Origin: Clostridium sp. UBA2485
GTDB lineage: Bacteria > Bacillota > Clostridia > Clostridiales > Clostridiaceae
NCBI RefSeq assembly: GCF_002341865.1
Contig: NZ_DDOV01000055.1
Span: 44,957 to 87,646, forward strand
DNA: 42,690 nucleotides
Direction: 5' to 3'
The number at the start of each line of letters is the position of its first letter. Position 1 is the first letter of the stretch. Positions 32,389-41,637 of this stretch are shown here, piece by piece. The translations under genes and the position numbers were made by a program. The notes beneath the pieces are model-generated. The model saw only the letters and a list, made by a program, of their open reading frames with translations, was not told where the DNA came from and ran no database searches.

Positions 32389-32429
32389 ACAGCTATGCTC
32401 CAATAGATTTAAATACTATTTTTTAATTT

Positions 32430-32485
32430 AAGGTATGGATTCATGATTATAGTATTTATAACAATAAAAATGAACCGTCCCTTTA
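32430..32485. repeat. degenerate hairpin repeat R5 of the GGGACGGTTCAT family
   Basis: The right arm ATGAACCGTCCCTTT is intact, while the left arm has decayed to AAGGTATGGATTCAT and the inner arms are shortened. It lies between the atp terminator and the MITE-like element. Confidence 0.6.
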
Positions 32486-32504
32486 ATACATAATGATTTA
32501 TGTA

Positions 32505-32661
32505 AGGCATCTTCAAAAAAATAATATGCCAGTATGTTAGTCTATTTCCCATCATACTGTGTGTCAGAACCCGCCCATAGCGCACTATGAACAGAACCTG
32601 ACGCCTTGTCTGATATAAAATATACTAACATCTTTGGGATATTATTATTTTTCAGATGCCT
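32505..32661. repeat. MITE-like inverted-repeat element
   Basis: The 157-bp element begins AGGCATCTTCAAAAAAATAA and ends with the near-complement TTATTATTTTTCAGATGCCT. Inside, ATGTTAGTNTATTT faces AAATATACTAACAT, and at the centre GTCAG...CATAG faces CTATG...CTGAC around CGCA. The whole can fold into one long hairpin. No coding capacity is seen. A shorter relative is at 3270-3396. Such ends suggest a non-autonomous transposable element, but no target duplication is clear. Confidence 0.7.
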
Positions 32662-32711
32662 AACTATCTGATATTATAAGAATATAAAAACATTTAATGG
32701 AGGTGTTTATT

Positions 32712-33068
32712 ATGAAAATATTATTTGTACAGTACCCAAAATGCACTACTTGTATTAAAGCTAAAAAGTGGTTAGTTGAAAATAATGTGGATTTTGAAGA
32801 TAGACATATAGTTGAAAATAATCCTACAAAAGAAGAATTAAAGGCATGGTTACATAAAAGTGGATTGCCTATAAATAAGTTTTTTAATAGTAGTGGAAAG
32901 TTATATAAAGAGATGAATCTTAAAGACAAAGTCAAAACTTCTAGTGAAGAAGAGCTTTTAGATATATTATCTTCCAATGGAATGATTGTGAAAAGACCAA
33001 TAGTTGTAGGAGAAGATTTCGTTTTAGTAGGATTCAAAGAAGAACAGTGGGCAGAGAAACTTAAATAA
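32712..33068 (+). CDS. ArsC/Spx-family thioredoxin-fold protein (arsenate-reductase-like)
   Basis: The 118-residue protein has the family opening MKILFVQYPKCTTCIKAKKW with a Cys11-x-x-Cys14 pair, NPTKEELKAWL, KVKTSSEEELLDILSSNGMI and KRPIVV, typical of YffB/ArsC-like proteins. Spx also has CxxC but lacks the arsenate-type LxKRPxV pattern seen here. The start is ATG 32712, seven bases after GGAGGTG; an upstream ATG at 32697 overlaps that site. It is a single gene with its own terminator. No arsenite exporter is near, so arsenate as substrate is unproven. Confidence 0.85.
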   Translation: MKILFVQYPKCTTCIKAKKWLVENNVDFEDRHIVENNPTKEELKAWLHKSGLPINKFFNSSGKLYKEMNLKDKVKTSSEEELLDILSSNGMIVKRPIVVGEDFVLVGFKEEQWAEKLK

Positions 33069-33078
33069 AGTAGAAACA

Positions 33079-33120
33079 AATTAGAGCATTGGAGAAATCT
33101 AATGCTCTAATTTATTTATT
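33079..33120 (+). terminator. terminator after the ArsC/Spx-like gene
   Basis: AATTAGAGCATT (33079-33090) pairs perfectly with AATGCTCTAATT (33101-33112), followed by TATTTATT. Confidence 0.75.
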
Positions 33121-33210
33121 AACTTTTAATATATGAAAAGTTTTATAAAAAGATTTCATTTTATTATTGTAAGGTAAATGCCATTAAAAATATAATTTAT
33201 AAGGGGATTA

Positions 33211-33247
33211 TAAAGTTTTATAAAGTTTTATAAATATAGTTTATAAT
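33211..33247 (+). promoter_or_regulatory. direct repeats and promoter of the two-component operon
   Basis: TAAAGTTTTA occurs twice back to back (33211-33220 and 33221-33230), then a partial TAAATATAGT. A consensus TATAAT follows at 33242-33247. Direct repeats of about one helical turn placed over the -35 region are typical of OmpR/PhoB-type activator sites, so the encoded regulator may activate its own operon. Confidence 0.55.
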
Positions 33248-33271
33248 TGGAAACGTAGGAGGGATCTTTCT

Positions 33272-33976
33272 ATGAAAGAAAAAATATTGATTGTTGAAGA
33301 TGATGAGGAAATAGCTTTATGTATAAAAGAGTATGTTGAAAATAATGGTTATAGCACTCTTTGGGCATCTACAGGAAGAGAGGGGTATGAAGAATTTAAA
33401 AGAGGTAAATTTCAACTACTGATAATAGATATTATGATGCCTGAAATGGATGGACTAACTCTTTGTAAGAATATAAGACTCACCAGTGATATACCTATAA
33501 TTATTCTTAGTGCAAAAAGTGAAGATTATGATAAGGTAAAGGGATTAAATTTAGGAGCTGATGATTATGTAACTAAGCCTTTTAGTTTGATTGAACTTCA
33601 AGCAAGAATAGAATCTAATTTAAGAAGATATAAGAGATACAATGGCATAAATGAAGATAATAATCTTTTAAAATATAAAAATGGACTTAGTATAAATAAA
33701 GAAGATAAATACGTAGAAATTGAAGGCATTAATGTACATTTAACTTCTAAAGAATTTGAATTATTTATTTTAATGGCACAAAATCCAAAGAGATCTTTTA
33801 GTAAAAAGGAACTTTATGAAATTATATGGGGAGAAGAAGAGATAGATGGAAATAATACTGTAACTGTCCATGTAAAGCAAATTAGAGATAAATTAAAGGA
33901 TGATCTTAAAAAGCCAAAGTTTATTGAGACTGTATGGGGAACTGGGTATAGATTTGTAGGAGAAAAATTAATATGA
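33272..33976 (+). CDS. OmpR/PhoB-family response regulator
   Basis: The 234-residue protein has a receiver domain (EDDEE 9-13, phospho-acceptor Asp53 in LLIIDIMMPEMDG, KP near 103) and a winged-helix effector domain (about 135-232, HLTSKEFELF, WGTGYRFVG). AGGAGGG precedes ATG 33272. The kinase gene overlaps its 3' end by four bases. Direct repeats upstream suggest autoregulation. Confidence 0.94.
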   Translation: MKEKILIVEDDEEIALCIKEYVENNGYSTLWASTGREGYEEFKRGKFQLLIIDIMMPEMDGLTLCKNIRLTSDIPIIILSAKSEDYDKVKGLNLGADDYVTKPFSLIELQARIESNLRRYKRYNGINEDNNLLKYKNGLSINKEDKYVEIEGINVHLTSKEFELFILMAQNPKRSFSKKELYEIIWGEEEIDGNNTVTVHVKQIRDKLKDDLKKPKFIETVWGTGYRFVGEKLI

Positions 33977-35415
33977 GGATAAAAAAGTGGCTTACACTAT
34001 CATATATAACGGTGGTGCTTATCCCCATATTAACTGGTATGATGCTTTTTCTTTGGATGAAAAGTTACAACGAACAGACAGAAATAGATGATTATATCAA
34101 TAGTATAAAAAAGTTTGAAAAATACGATAAGCTATTAAGCAGCAAAGAATTTTATGCTTATCCTTTTAAGGAAGTAGATTTCATTGATGAAGGGGATAGA
34201 AATAGCACTAAGATAGTTATATATGATAAAAATGGAATTAGATTATATTCATCTATTAATGAGAGTGTATTATAGTCAATTTCTAAAGAACAGCTTTATT
34301 CAAACCTCTATGAAATAAAACACGGATTTAGAGCAGATACCTTGAAAAAGCCTGTTTTTGATAGAGGAAATATAATTGGATTCTATGAAGTAACAATATT
34401 AAGAACCAAGATAATTCAAGGGGTGAATAGTGGTACTATTGTAGTAATCAGCATATTTATCATTGTATTTATAGCAGTTTTAATATGGATGATTAAATTA
34501 ATGGACAGGAAGTTTAATAAACCACTTCTTTTGCTAATAGATTCCATAAAGGATTTTGCAAAAGGTGAAGAAACTTGTATAAATTATAAATCAAAGGATG
34601 AAATTGGAGAACTTATAAATCATTTTAATGATATGAAGAAAAAAATTAAAGAAAAGGATTATGAAATAGAAAAAGAGCAAAAATCAAAGGAATATATGAT
34701 AGCAGCAATTTCTCATGATTTAAAAACGCCATTAACATCAATAAGAGCTTATACTGAATTAATCATTTCTAAGGCGGAAGAAACCAGCAAAAGATATGCT
34801 CTTAGCATATTGAATAAATGTGACTATATGAGTAATATGTTAGAAGATTTATTGATGTATACAATACTTTCTTCAAATTATATTATGGATTTTGTTAATG
34901 TAGATGGAGAAGAATTTTTTCAGATGCTTCTTTCAGGTTATGAGGAAGTTTGTGAAAAAAGTAATATAAATTATAATACAGAGATAAATGTTAAGGGAAA
35001 CTATAAGGTTGATGTTAAGCAGATGATAAGAATAGTTGATAATTTAATGAGTAATGCAATTAAATATACAGGCGAAGGAAAATCAATTCATATGGGAGCT
35101 TTTTCAGAGGAGTTTTCACTTCCAGATTGGATATGTGAAGAGGAAGAAAAGAAGCTTAAAGAATTTAGAAAAAATACAGCAGTTATATTAATTAAAAACC
35201 AAGGAGAAGAAATACCAAAAGAAGATATAGATAGAATTTTAGAACCTTTTTATAAGGTTGATAATTCAAGAAATAAAAAGGTTGGAACTGGTCTTGGATT
35301 AAGTATAGTAAAGTTAATTATTAATAAGCATAATGGAAGAATGATTATTTCATCAAGTAAGGAGAGTGGTACATTAATAGCTTGTTTTATAATTAGGGAA
35401 AGAGGAGAATTATAA
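33973..35415 (+). pseudogene. sensor histidine kinase with a single in-frame stop
   Basis: The two open pieces 33973-34275 and 34342-35415 are in the same frame and together form a normal 480-residue kinase, broken only by TAG at 34273-34275 (codon 101). Order: membrane helix (about 8-27), outside domain, second helix (about 154-175), HAMP, HisKA with His248 in AAISHDLKTPLTSIRAY, HATPase with NLMSNAIKYT and GTGLGLSIVK. A TTG at 34342 could restart translation and would retain the second helix and the whole kinase core, but no sensor domain. It may be a true pseudogene, a recent mutation, or read through. Its regulator partner upstream is intact. Confidence 0.85.
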
Positions 35416-36521
35416 TGAAGAAAAAAAGAGCTGTTTCTAGAATTATGGGGGCATTGTTAAGTTTAATTGTATTTTCTAGTTGTGGGACAAAAAATAGTAT
35501 TTTACCAGAAACAATAGTATCATATGCAATGGAATCAGAGACTAATGCGAGATCTTATTATGGGGAGTCAAGAACTCGTATGTATGATAAAGATAATAAG
35601 ATTGTTGTAGATAAGATTGCAAAGGAATGGCAAGATATTTCTAAAGATAAAATGAGGGTTAGAATTGAATCATATTCTGATAAGAATGAACTTGAAATAG
35701 TATCTACAAATGATGGAAATATTGTCATGATATATAATATTGGTGATAAAAAAGTCTTAACTATGAAAAGTTTAGATAATTTAGGAATGCCTATAAGATC
35801 TCAAAGAGAACAAACTAAAATATTTTTAGAAAATATAAAGGAAAGCCACAATATAAGTACTGTTGGAGAAGAAAAGATAAATGGTATGGATGCTTATCAT
35901 ATAAAAGCAGTACCTAAAGAAAAGAATAGCATATTTCCAGAACAGGACATGTGGATAGACAAGAAAAATTGGTTTGTAATTAAGAGTACTTCCTATGATG
36001 GAGATTTAAAAGTTGAGAGCGAATATACTAAAATTGATTTCTCACCTAAAATTGAAGATGAAATGTTTACGCAAAAAACTCCAGAAGACGTAAAAATAGA
36101 AAATTTTGATACCACTGGACCAAAGACAAAAACTATGACTTTAAAAGAAGTAAAAGATTTTTTGGGAAAATCCTTTATATATTTTTCTGATTCATCATCT
36201 TATAAAATTAAGGATATTAAACTTCTTCAGTATGGAAGTGAGTCGGTAAATGATGAAATAACTATACAATATGAAAAAGATAATAAACCTTACTTTAAAA
36301 TGTCACTTAGTAAAAGCAATAAAATTTATTCAAAAGATGAAAAAGTTCCCGGTAGTGAGGAGATTACTATAAGAGGGGAGAAAGGATTTATACTTAAGGC
36401 TGGCATATCTATTATTGGTTGGTTAGAAGGAGATGTGATGTATAATATAATTCCTTCTGAAAACATTGAAGATGTAAAAGTCTTTATAAAAGAATTAGAT
36501 AAAATGGAAAATTTCAATTAA
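35415..36521 (+). CDS. lipoprotein with LolA-like/DUF4367-like domains
   Basis: The 368-residue protein has a lipoprotein signal with lipobox FSSC (Cys23), so it should be anchored outside the cell membrane. The middle (about 40-215) resembles outer-membrane-lipoprotein-sorting-like folds found in Firmicutes (VSTNDGNIVMIY, INGMDAYHI, MWIDKKNWFVIKS). The C-terminal part (about 240-365) resembles DUF4367. The ATG overlaps the last base of the kinase stop, so it belongs to the two-component operon and could feed an envelope signal to that kinase or be its output. Confidence 0.75.
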   Translation: MKKKRAVSRIMGALLSLIVFSSCGTKNSILPETIVSYAMESETNARSYYGESRTRMYDKDNKIVVDKIAKEWQDISKDKMRVRIESYSDKNELEIVSTNDGNIVMIYNIGDKKVLTMKSLDNLGMPIRSQREQTKIFLENIKESHNISTVGEEKINGMDAYHIKAVPKEKNSIFPEQDMWIDKKNWFVIKSTSYDGDLKVESEYTKIDFSPKIEDEMFTQKTPEDVKIENFDTTGPKTKTMTLKEVKDFLGKSFIYFSDSSSYKIKDIKLLQYGSESVNDEITIQYEKDNKPYFKMSLSKSNKIYSKDEKVPGSEEITIRGEKGFILKAGISIIGWLEGDVMYNIIPSENIEDVKVFIKELDKMENFN

Positions 36522-36608
36522 AGATTTGAGAGATAGGCTAACTACAATCTTATATTTTAATGTGTGTAATAAAGATCATTTATGCTAATTTAAGGGGAAA
36601 TGATTTAT

Positions 36609-37076
36609 ATGATAAATTGGGTTTTGATTGTTTTATTTATTAGTATCATTTTTAAAGAATTTAAAATTTTAAAAGAGTTAGTAATAACTACAAAGAAAAA
36701 TCTTGTTGAAAAAATATTTCTTTTAATAGGTAGTGGGGTTATCATATACATTACCTATGCATATGCAAGGACATGGATACATTATTTACTGGGGATATTA
36801 GGAATAATCTTATATGTGATTGATTACTTCAAATCTGGTATAACTTCAAATGGATTTGCATCTGTATATCGTGGTTTACAATTTATCTCTTGGAATAAGA
36901 TACAGGAAGTTCATATAAATAAGGGGAAAAATATAAAAGTTTCCTACTCTGGAGATGGATTTCATCATAGCCTTTACTTTGAAATTAAAGACTATGATAA
37001 AATAGTAGAATTTCTAAATGAAAAGTTACCTAATGAATTAGTGGACGTTGACTGTGATTTTCACATAAGAAAATGA
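36609..37076 (+). CDS. small membrane protein, DUF5673-like
   Basis: The 155-residue protein has hydrophobic segments at about 3-17, 36-52 and 58-75, then a cytosolic region (about 80-155) with SNGFASVYRGLQFISWNKIQ and FHHSLYFEIKDYDKIVEFL. This pattern resembles DUF5673/PH-like membrane proteins of Firmicutes; the match is by general pattern. The ATG at 36609 is better spaced from AAGGGG than one at 36600. It lies 87 bases after the lipoprotein gene and may be transcribed with it. Function unknown. Confidence 0.65.
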   Translation: MINWVLIVLFISIIFKEFKILKELVITTKKNLVEKIFLLIGSGVIIYITYAYARTWIHYLLGILGIILYVIDYFKSGITSNGFASVYRGLQFISWNKIQEVHINKGKNIKVSYSGDGFHHSLYFEIKDYDKIVEFLNEKLPNELVDVDCDFHIRK

Positions 37077-37123
37077 GTAAACTTTTAAGATTTAATTACT
37101 GCAATATTTTTTAAAAATGAGAG

Positions 37124-37155
37124 TTAAGGGAAGCTAGAAAAATAGCTTCCCTTAA
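37124..37155. terminator. hairpin after the membrane protein gene
   Basis: TTAAGGGAAGCTA (37124-37136) pairs perfectly with TAGCTTCCCTTAA (37143-37155). The T-run is weak, but its place 47 bases after the stop fits a terminator. Confidence 0.6.
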
Positions 37156-37639
37156 AATTATATAGCATCAATATTCTTTTAAAACATAACCAATGTATAA
37201 AAGAAAGTATTCTTACAGAAGGAGTTATTTTCTTTTAATATAAATCCATACATTAAATAAAAATAGTACAAATGTAGTAGCAAAGTTTAATGCTGATTCT
37301 GTAATTTTTAAAGCACATAATTCCATATCAAATGTATATATTGAAGTTCAAAATATGGAAATAAATTTTCCTACTGAAAACAATAATAGAATATCACGGA
37401 TTGGTGCTGATAACGTAATACAATTCAAGATAACCTAAGATACTGACTTATTATTTTTAAAAGATGTTTTATTTAATCTTAAGATATAGCTTTTACACTA
37501 CATCAATATGTTAATACTGTGTTTCTATTATCTAAAAATAAGAAAAGATAGGGTTAGTCCTATCTTTTCTTATTGGACTTTAAGCACATTTTATAAAAAT
37601 CTAAGTTTACCTATACTTGTAATCCACCGCAGTGCATAG
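37156..37639. other. gene-free stretch with hairpin and coding scrap
   Basis: A minus-strand frame at 37226-37327 encodes a 33-residue peptide with one hydrophobic segment (SALNFATTFVLFLFNVWIYI, then KRK). It lacks a ribosome-binding site and has an in-frame stop just upstream, so it is probably the tail of a lost membrane protein. At 37537-37574 a perfect 16-bp hairpin (AATAAGAAAAGATAGG with its complement, loop GTTAGT) is a likely terminator. Nothing else was recognised. Confidence 0.45.
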
Positions 37640-37846
37640 TCAATCCTCTAGTAAATGTTCATAGATATTTCTAAGAAAAAACTTCATATTTTTAATGTAA
37701 AAAATGCCTTTTAAAGATTTTTCACACCTCTCATTAAAAAAATATTGGACACCTATCTTTTCAGGAATTATTAGCCTTAAATCCATATAATCCCTTATAG
37801 TATCAATACTTATATTATTAATATTTGAAAATTTACCTATTCTCAT
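37640..37846 (-). pseudogene. truncated MerR-family regulator
   Basis: The 68-residue product begins MRIGKFSNINNISIDTIRDY, MDLRLIIPEKIGVQYFF, which matches the N-terminal helix-turn-helix of clostridial MerR proteins (usual form RxYxxLGLIxPxK). The conserved Gly of DLGL is Arg, and the protein ends soon after KNMKFFLRNI, where a full-length protein would continue with a coiled dimerisation helix and an effector domain. It is probably a decayed gene. Confidence 0.6.
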
Positions 37847-37849
37847 AGT

Positions 37850-38390
37850 ATCAACTTTAAAAATTATTTTCAGTTACACTATAAAAGTTTAATTAATTTA
37901 ATAACTATTTCTTTAAGTCTTAGCGATATTCTAATATAATTTTAAATTGATTACAATTTAATATAGAAAATTATGGTAATAGGGGGGTGCTATTATTTTT
38001 AGATAAGATTATAGATTTATATTTAAAATAGAATATAAATGCTTTTAAGAAATATAAATTAACTATGGTAAATAAGTTACTAAAATAAAAGGATTAAGTA
38101 AGTAATAAATATAGTAATTGAGCGAATGTTTAGTTTGTAGGATGTCCATAAGTATTTTAAAAATAAATTTAAAATTAGGAACTACATTCTAAATATTAAA
38201 TTTTTTGTGGGTGTTTTGTGAGAAATTTGTGAGAGCTTTGAGAGAATATGGTTATAAGATATAAGTTTCATAAAAGTAATTTGGTAATATAATTGAAAAA
38301 GTTATGGTAAATATTTATATTATAACCATATATTGTTATAATCTACTGTGGTAGCTATTATTGATCATATAAAAGGAGTAATAAGATTTA
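37850..38390. other. gene-free stretch upstream of the hybrid sensor gene
   Basis: About 540 AT-rich bases with no reading frame. TAATAG-GGGGGTG-CTATTA followed by TTTTT (37977-38000) is a small terminator-like hairpin with no gene before it. The rest should hold the promoter of the hybrid sensor. GGAGTAATAAG near 38376 is that gene's ribosome-binding site. Confidence 0.45.
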
Positions 38391-41300
38391 ATGAAAAAAA
38401 TATTAAAAGTAATTATAGTCCTAGTAATGATAACAATTCAATTTTTTGTATTAGATCCAAGTTATTTTAGAAAAAAAATCTTTTCTAGAAATGTGCCTGT
38501 TGAAGAAAAAGGAAAGATAGATCTTTCACAATGGGATTTTGTAAAAAATGGGGCCATAAGATTAAATGGAGAATGGGAATATTATGATAATCAGATACTT
38601 ATACCAGAAGATTTTAGGGAAGGAAGTAATAAAAAACCTGAACTAACTGGATACACTAAACTCTCATCAACTGGAAAAAGAGAAATAAATGGGAGAAATA
38701 TATCATCAAAAGGTACTGGTACTTATAGATTAACTATAAAGATTAATCCTTCTGATCAGATATTTGGGATGAAGATAGGTAATATTAGAATGAGCAATAG
38801 AGTATATATTAATGGGATACTTAAAGGCTCCAGCGGTAATCCAGCTGAAAAAGATAAGGGATATTACCCTGGAAATACCCCTTATAGTACCTATTTTAAC
38901 ATCAGCGGAGATAAAATTGAAATAATTTTACAAACAGCTAATTTTGATTATCTCTATGAAGGAATACTACATAAAATACATTTTGGACTACAAAAAGATA
39001 TCAATTTTATAACTATAGCAATATTGTCTGCTGAGTTAACAGGAGCTATGCTAGTACTCTTATTTGGTATTTATCATTTAAGTATATATTTTATGAGAAA
39101 TGAGGATAAAAGTTTTCTATACTCAGGTATATATTTCTTAATATTTTCGGTAACACTTCTTGTAAATGGAGAAAGGGCGATATTACAATTTTTCCCGAGT
39201 ATACCTTTTAACTTAATTTGTAGGGTTCAGCAAACTGTAAATGCCTTAACTATAATACCATTAGCGGGGATTATAAAAGGTATAGATGAGAAAATATTAC
39301 CTAATTCAATAGTCAAAGTAGCTAATATTGTCAGTATCCCATATATAGTAATACCTTTAATAGCTCCATATTCAATATATTCACATTTAAATTTGAGTAT
39401 GTCTATTTTAAACATAGTTTTTATAATAATGATAATTTCCAGGTTGATAATTATGTACTTAGAAAATTCCTATGGAGCTTTAGATAGAAAAGGAATACTT
39501 TTACTGTCAAAATCTATAATCTGTCTAGGTATTTGTTTAGGAAATAATTATTTATATTTTTTTAATATAATACATTCAAATATAGTAGGGTCAATAGGGG
39601 TTTTCGGATTCATAATATTTACAGCTGATACATTGGCATATAATTTCGTTAAGGCATATGAAACTATGGAAAAGATGTCAGAAGAACTTATAAAAATGGA
39701 CAAGACTAAAGATGAATTTATTACCAAGACATCTTATGAATTAAAAGCTCCCTTGTACGGGATAATTAATATTGCTGAAACTATAATTAAGGAAAATAGT
39801 AATCATTTAAAAGAAAAAAATATTAAAGACATAATAATAATAAAAAACATAGCTTTAAGGCTATCTAATATTGTAGATGATATTTTAGATGTAACTTTAT
39901 TAAAGAATGGTCAATTAAAGATTAATATATCCTTAGTAGACATTAAAGTTTGTACCAATATAGTAATAGAAGCCTTTAAATATATGATGCAAAATAAAAA
40001 TATAGAAATTATTAATAACATAAAAGAATCAATAATGGTAAAAGCTGATGAAAATAGAGTAAGACAGATTTTATTTAATCTTATTAATAACTCTATTGCA
40101 AGTATGGATGAAGGTATTATAAAAATAGGTAGTAATAGAGTTAATAATATGATCTATATATCAGTGGAGGATACAGGGTGTGGAATACCTAGAGATAAAC
40201 AGAAAAGAATATTTGAACCTTACGAGGTTTTAGATTCAGAAGGAGCTAGCTTAGGACTATATATAAGCCGTCAGTTAGTTGAATTGATGGAAGGGCAAAT
40301 ATATTTAGATTGGTCAGAGACCAATAAAGGAAGTAGGTTTGTATTTTCAATACCTTACTGGGAGGGAAAAAGTAATTTATGTAGAGTAGCTAATAGAGAG
40401 GAATTGAAATATTTCCATACACCAACTTCAATAGATTATTCAGAAGCAGATAATGAAAAGGCATATGAGAGCACAATTTTAATAGTAGATGATGAAATAT
40501 TTAATATTCAAACAGCTTTAAATATATTGGGGCGAGAAGGATATAATGTATTAGTTGCTTTATCGGGAGAAGAAGTCTTAGAAAAAATTCAAGATAATAA
40601 AGTTGATTTAATATTATTAGATATAATGATGCCAAGAATTTCTGGTATAGATGTATGCAGAAAAATTAGGGAGAAATACTCAGTTATTGAATTACCAATA
40701 TTAATATCAACTTTAGGAAACACCAATTATGATTTGTTTTTAGGTTTTGAAGCAGGTGCAAATGATTTTATAACTAAACCTTTTGAAGAAAAAGAAATAA
40801 GAGCAAGAGTAAGAACTTTAATTACACTAAAAAAATCTATGGAAGATGTATTAAAAAATGAGCTAGCTTTTTTGCAAGCACAAATAAAGCCACATTTTTT
40901 ATATAACGTAATAAGTACTATAATTTATTTTTGTTATACAGATAGTAAAAAAGCAGCTGAACTTCTTACAGACTTTAGTAGATACCTAAGGCTTGCTTTT
41001 GATATAGATAATAAATTGATGATTATACCATTAAGTCGGGAGCTACAATTGGTGGATGCATATGTACAGATAGAAAAGGCTCGTTTTGGAGATAAAATTA
41101 AAATTGAATACGACATTGAAGAAGAGCTTATGGATGAGAAAATTCCATCGCTATCTATTCAACCATTGATAGAAAATGCAGTAAAGCATGGTATATGCAA
41201 AAAAAAGGAAGGTGGAACTATATATCTATCTGTTAAAAGAAGAAAAGAACTAATTTATATTGTAGTAAAAGATACAGGGGTGGGAATGTCAGCTGATAAA

Positions 41301-41453
41301 GTTGAAAATTTAAAAAATATTGAAGATAAAAATAATGGGATAGGGTTTTCAAACATAGGTAGAAGAATTAGAAGATTGACTAAAGCAGATATAGATATTT
41401 ACAGTATTGAAGGGGAAGGAACTACTGTAGCTATATCTATTAAAAATTTATAA
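38391..41453 (+). CDS. 7TMR-DISM hybrid sensor with degenerate HisKA, receiver and LytS-type kinase modules
   Basis: The 1020-residue membrane protein reads, in order: N-terminal anchor (5-21); outside jelly-roll domain (about 45-200, with LNGEWEYYDN and GTYRLTIKI); seven-helix DISM region (about 205-418); HisKA (438-505); HATPase (about 550-655, NLINNSIA, DTGCGIP 594-600, GLYISRQLVE); receiver (about 694-812, acceptor Asp744 in LLLDIMMPRISG, Lys796); and a LytS/YehU-type kinase (822-1020) with His835 in QIKPHFLYNV and IQPLIENAVKHG. In the first kinase the acceptor His is Tyr449 (TSYELKAPL). The downstream regulator gene probably receives phosphate from His835. The signal is unknown; DISM sensors often respond to carbohydrates or cell-surface cues. 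Confidence 0.9.
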   Translation: MKKILKVIIVLVMITIQFFVLDPSYFRKKIFSRNVPVEEKGKIDLSQWDFVKNGAIRLNGEWEYYDNQILIPEDFREGSNKKPELTGYTKLSSTGKREINGRNISSKGTGTYRLTIKINPSDQIFGMKIGNIRMSNRVYINGILKGSSGNPAEKDKGYYPGNTPYSTYFNISGDKIEIILQTANFDYLYEGILHKIHFGLQKDINFITIAILSAELTGAMLVLLFGIYHLSIYFMRNEDKSFLYSGIYFLIFSVTLLVNGERAILQFFPSIPFNLICRVQQTVNALTIIPLAGIIKGIDEKILPNSIVKVANIVSIPYIVIPLIAPYSIYSHLNLSMSILNIVFIIMIISRLIIMYLENSYGALDRKGILLLSKSIICLGICLGNNYLYFFNIIHSNIVGSIGVFGFIIFTADTLAYNFVKAYETMEKMSEELIKMDKTKDEFITKTSYELKAPLYGIINIAETIIKENSNHLKEKNIKDIIIIKNIALRLSNIVDDILDVTLLKNGQLKINISLVDIKVCTNIVIEAFKYMMQNKNIEIINNIKESIMVKADENRVRQILFNLINNSIASMDEGIIKIGSNRVNNMIYISVEDTGCGIPRDKQKRIFEPYEVLDSEGASLGLYISRQLVELMEGQIYLDWSETNKGSRFVFSIPYWEGKSNLCRVANREELKYFHTPTSIDYSEADNEKAYESTILIVDDEIFNIQTALNILGREGYNVLVALSGEEVLEKIQDNKVDLILLDIMMPRISGIDVCRKIREKYSVIELPILISTLGNTNYDLFLGFEAGANDFITKPFEEKEIRARVRTLITLKKSMEDVLKNELAFLQAQIKPHFLYNVISTIIYFCYTDSKKAAELLTDFSRYLRLAFDIDNKLMIIPLSRELQLVDAYVQIEKARFGDKIKIEYDIEEELMDEKIPSLSIQPLIENAVKHGICKKKEGGTIYLSVKRRKELIYIVVKDTGVGMSADKVENLKNIEDKNNGIGFSNIGRRIRRLTKADIDIYSIEGEGTTVAISIKNL

Positions 41454-41637
41454 TTAAGGCATTTTAAAGAAAATAATAAACAATAGTGATGGATATTTAA
41501 TGTTCACCTATATCATCAGATTTAATGTAGGTGAATTGTGTGTGGGAGCAGATTTTTTGTATAACAAAAATAGATGATATCTGTAGTCTATTATTTTCTT
41601 TCAGAGGCCTAATATAATATGGCTGTGGGGGATAGAA

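Noticed and set aside
37226..37327. 33-residue single-helix peptide as a small toxin or regulator
   Set aside because: No ribosome-binding site and a stop directly upstream; more likely a coding scrap.
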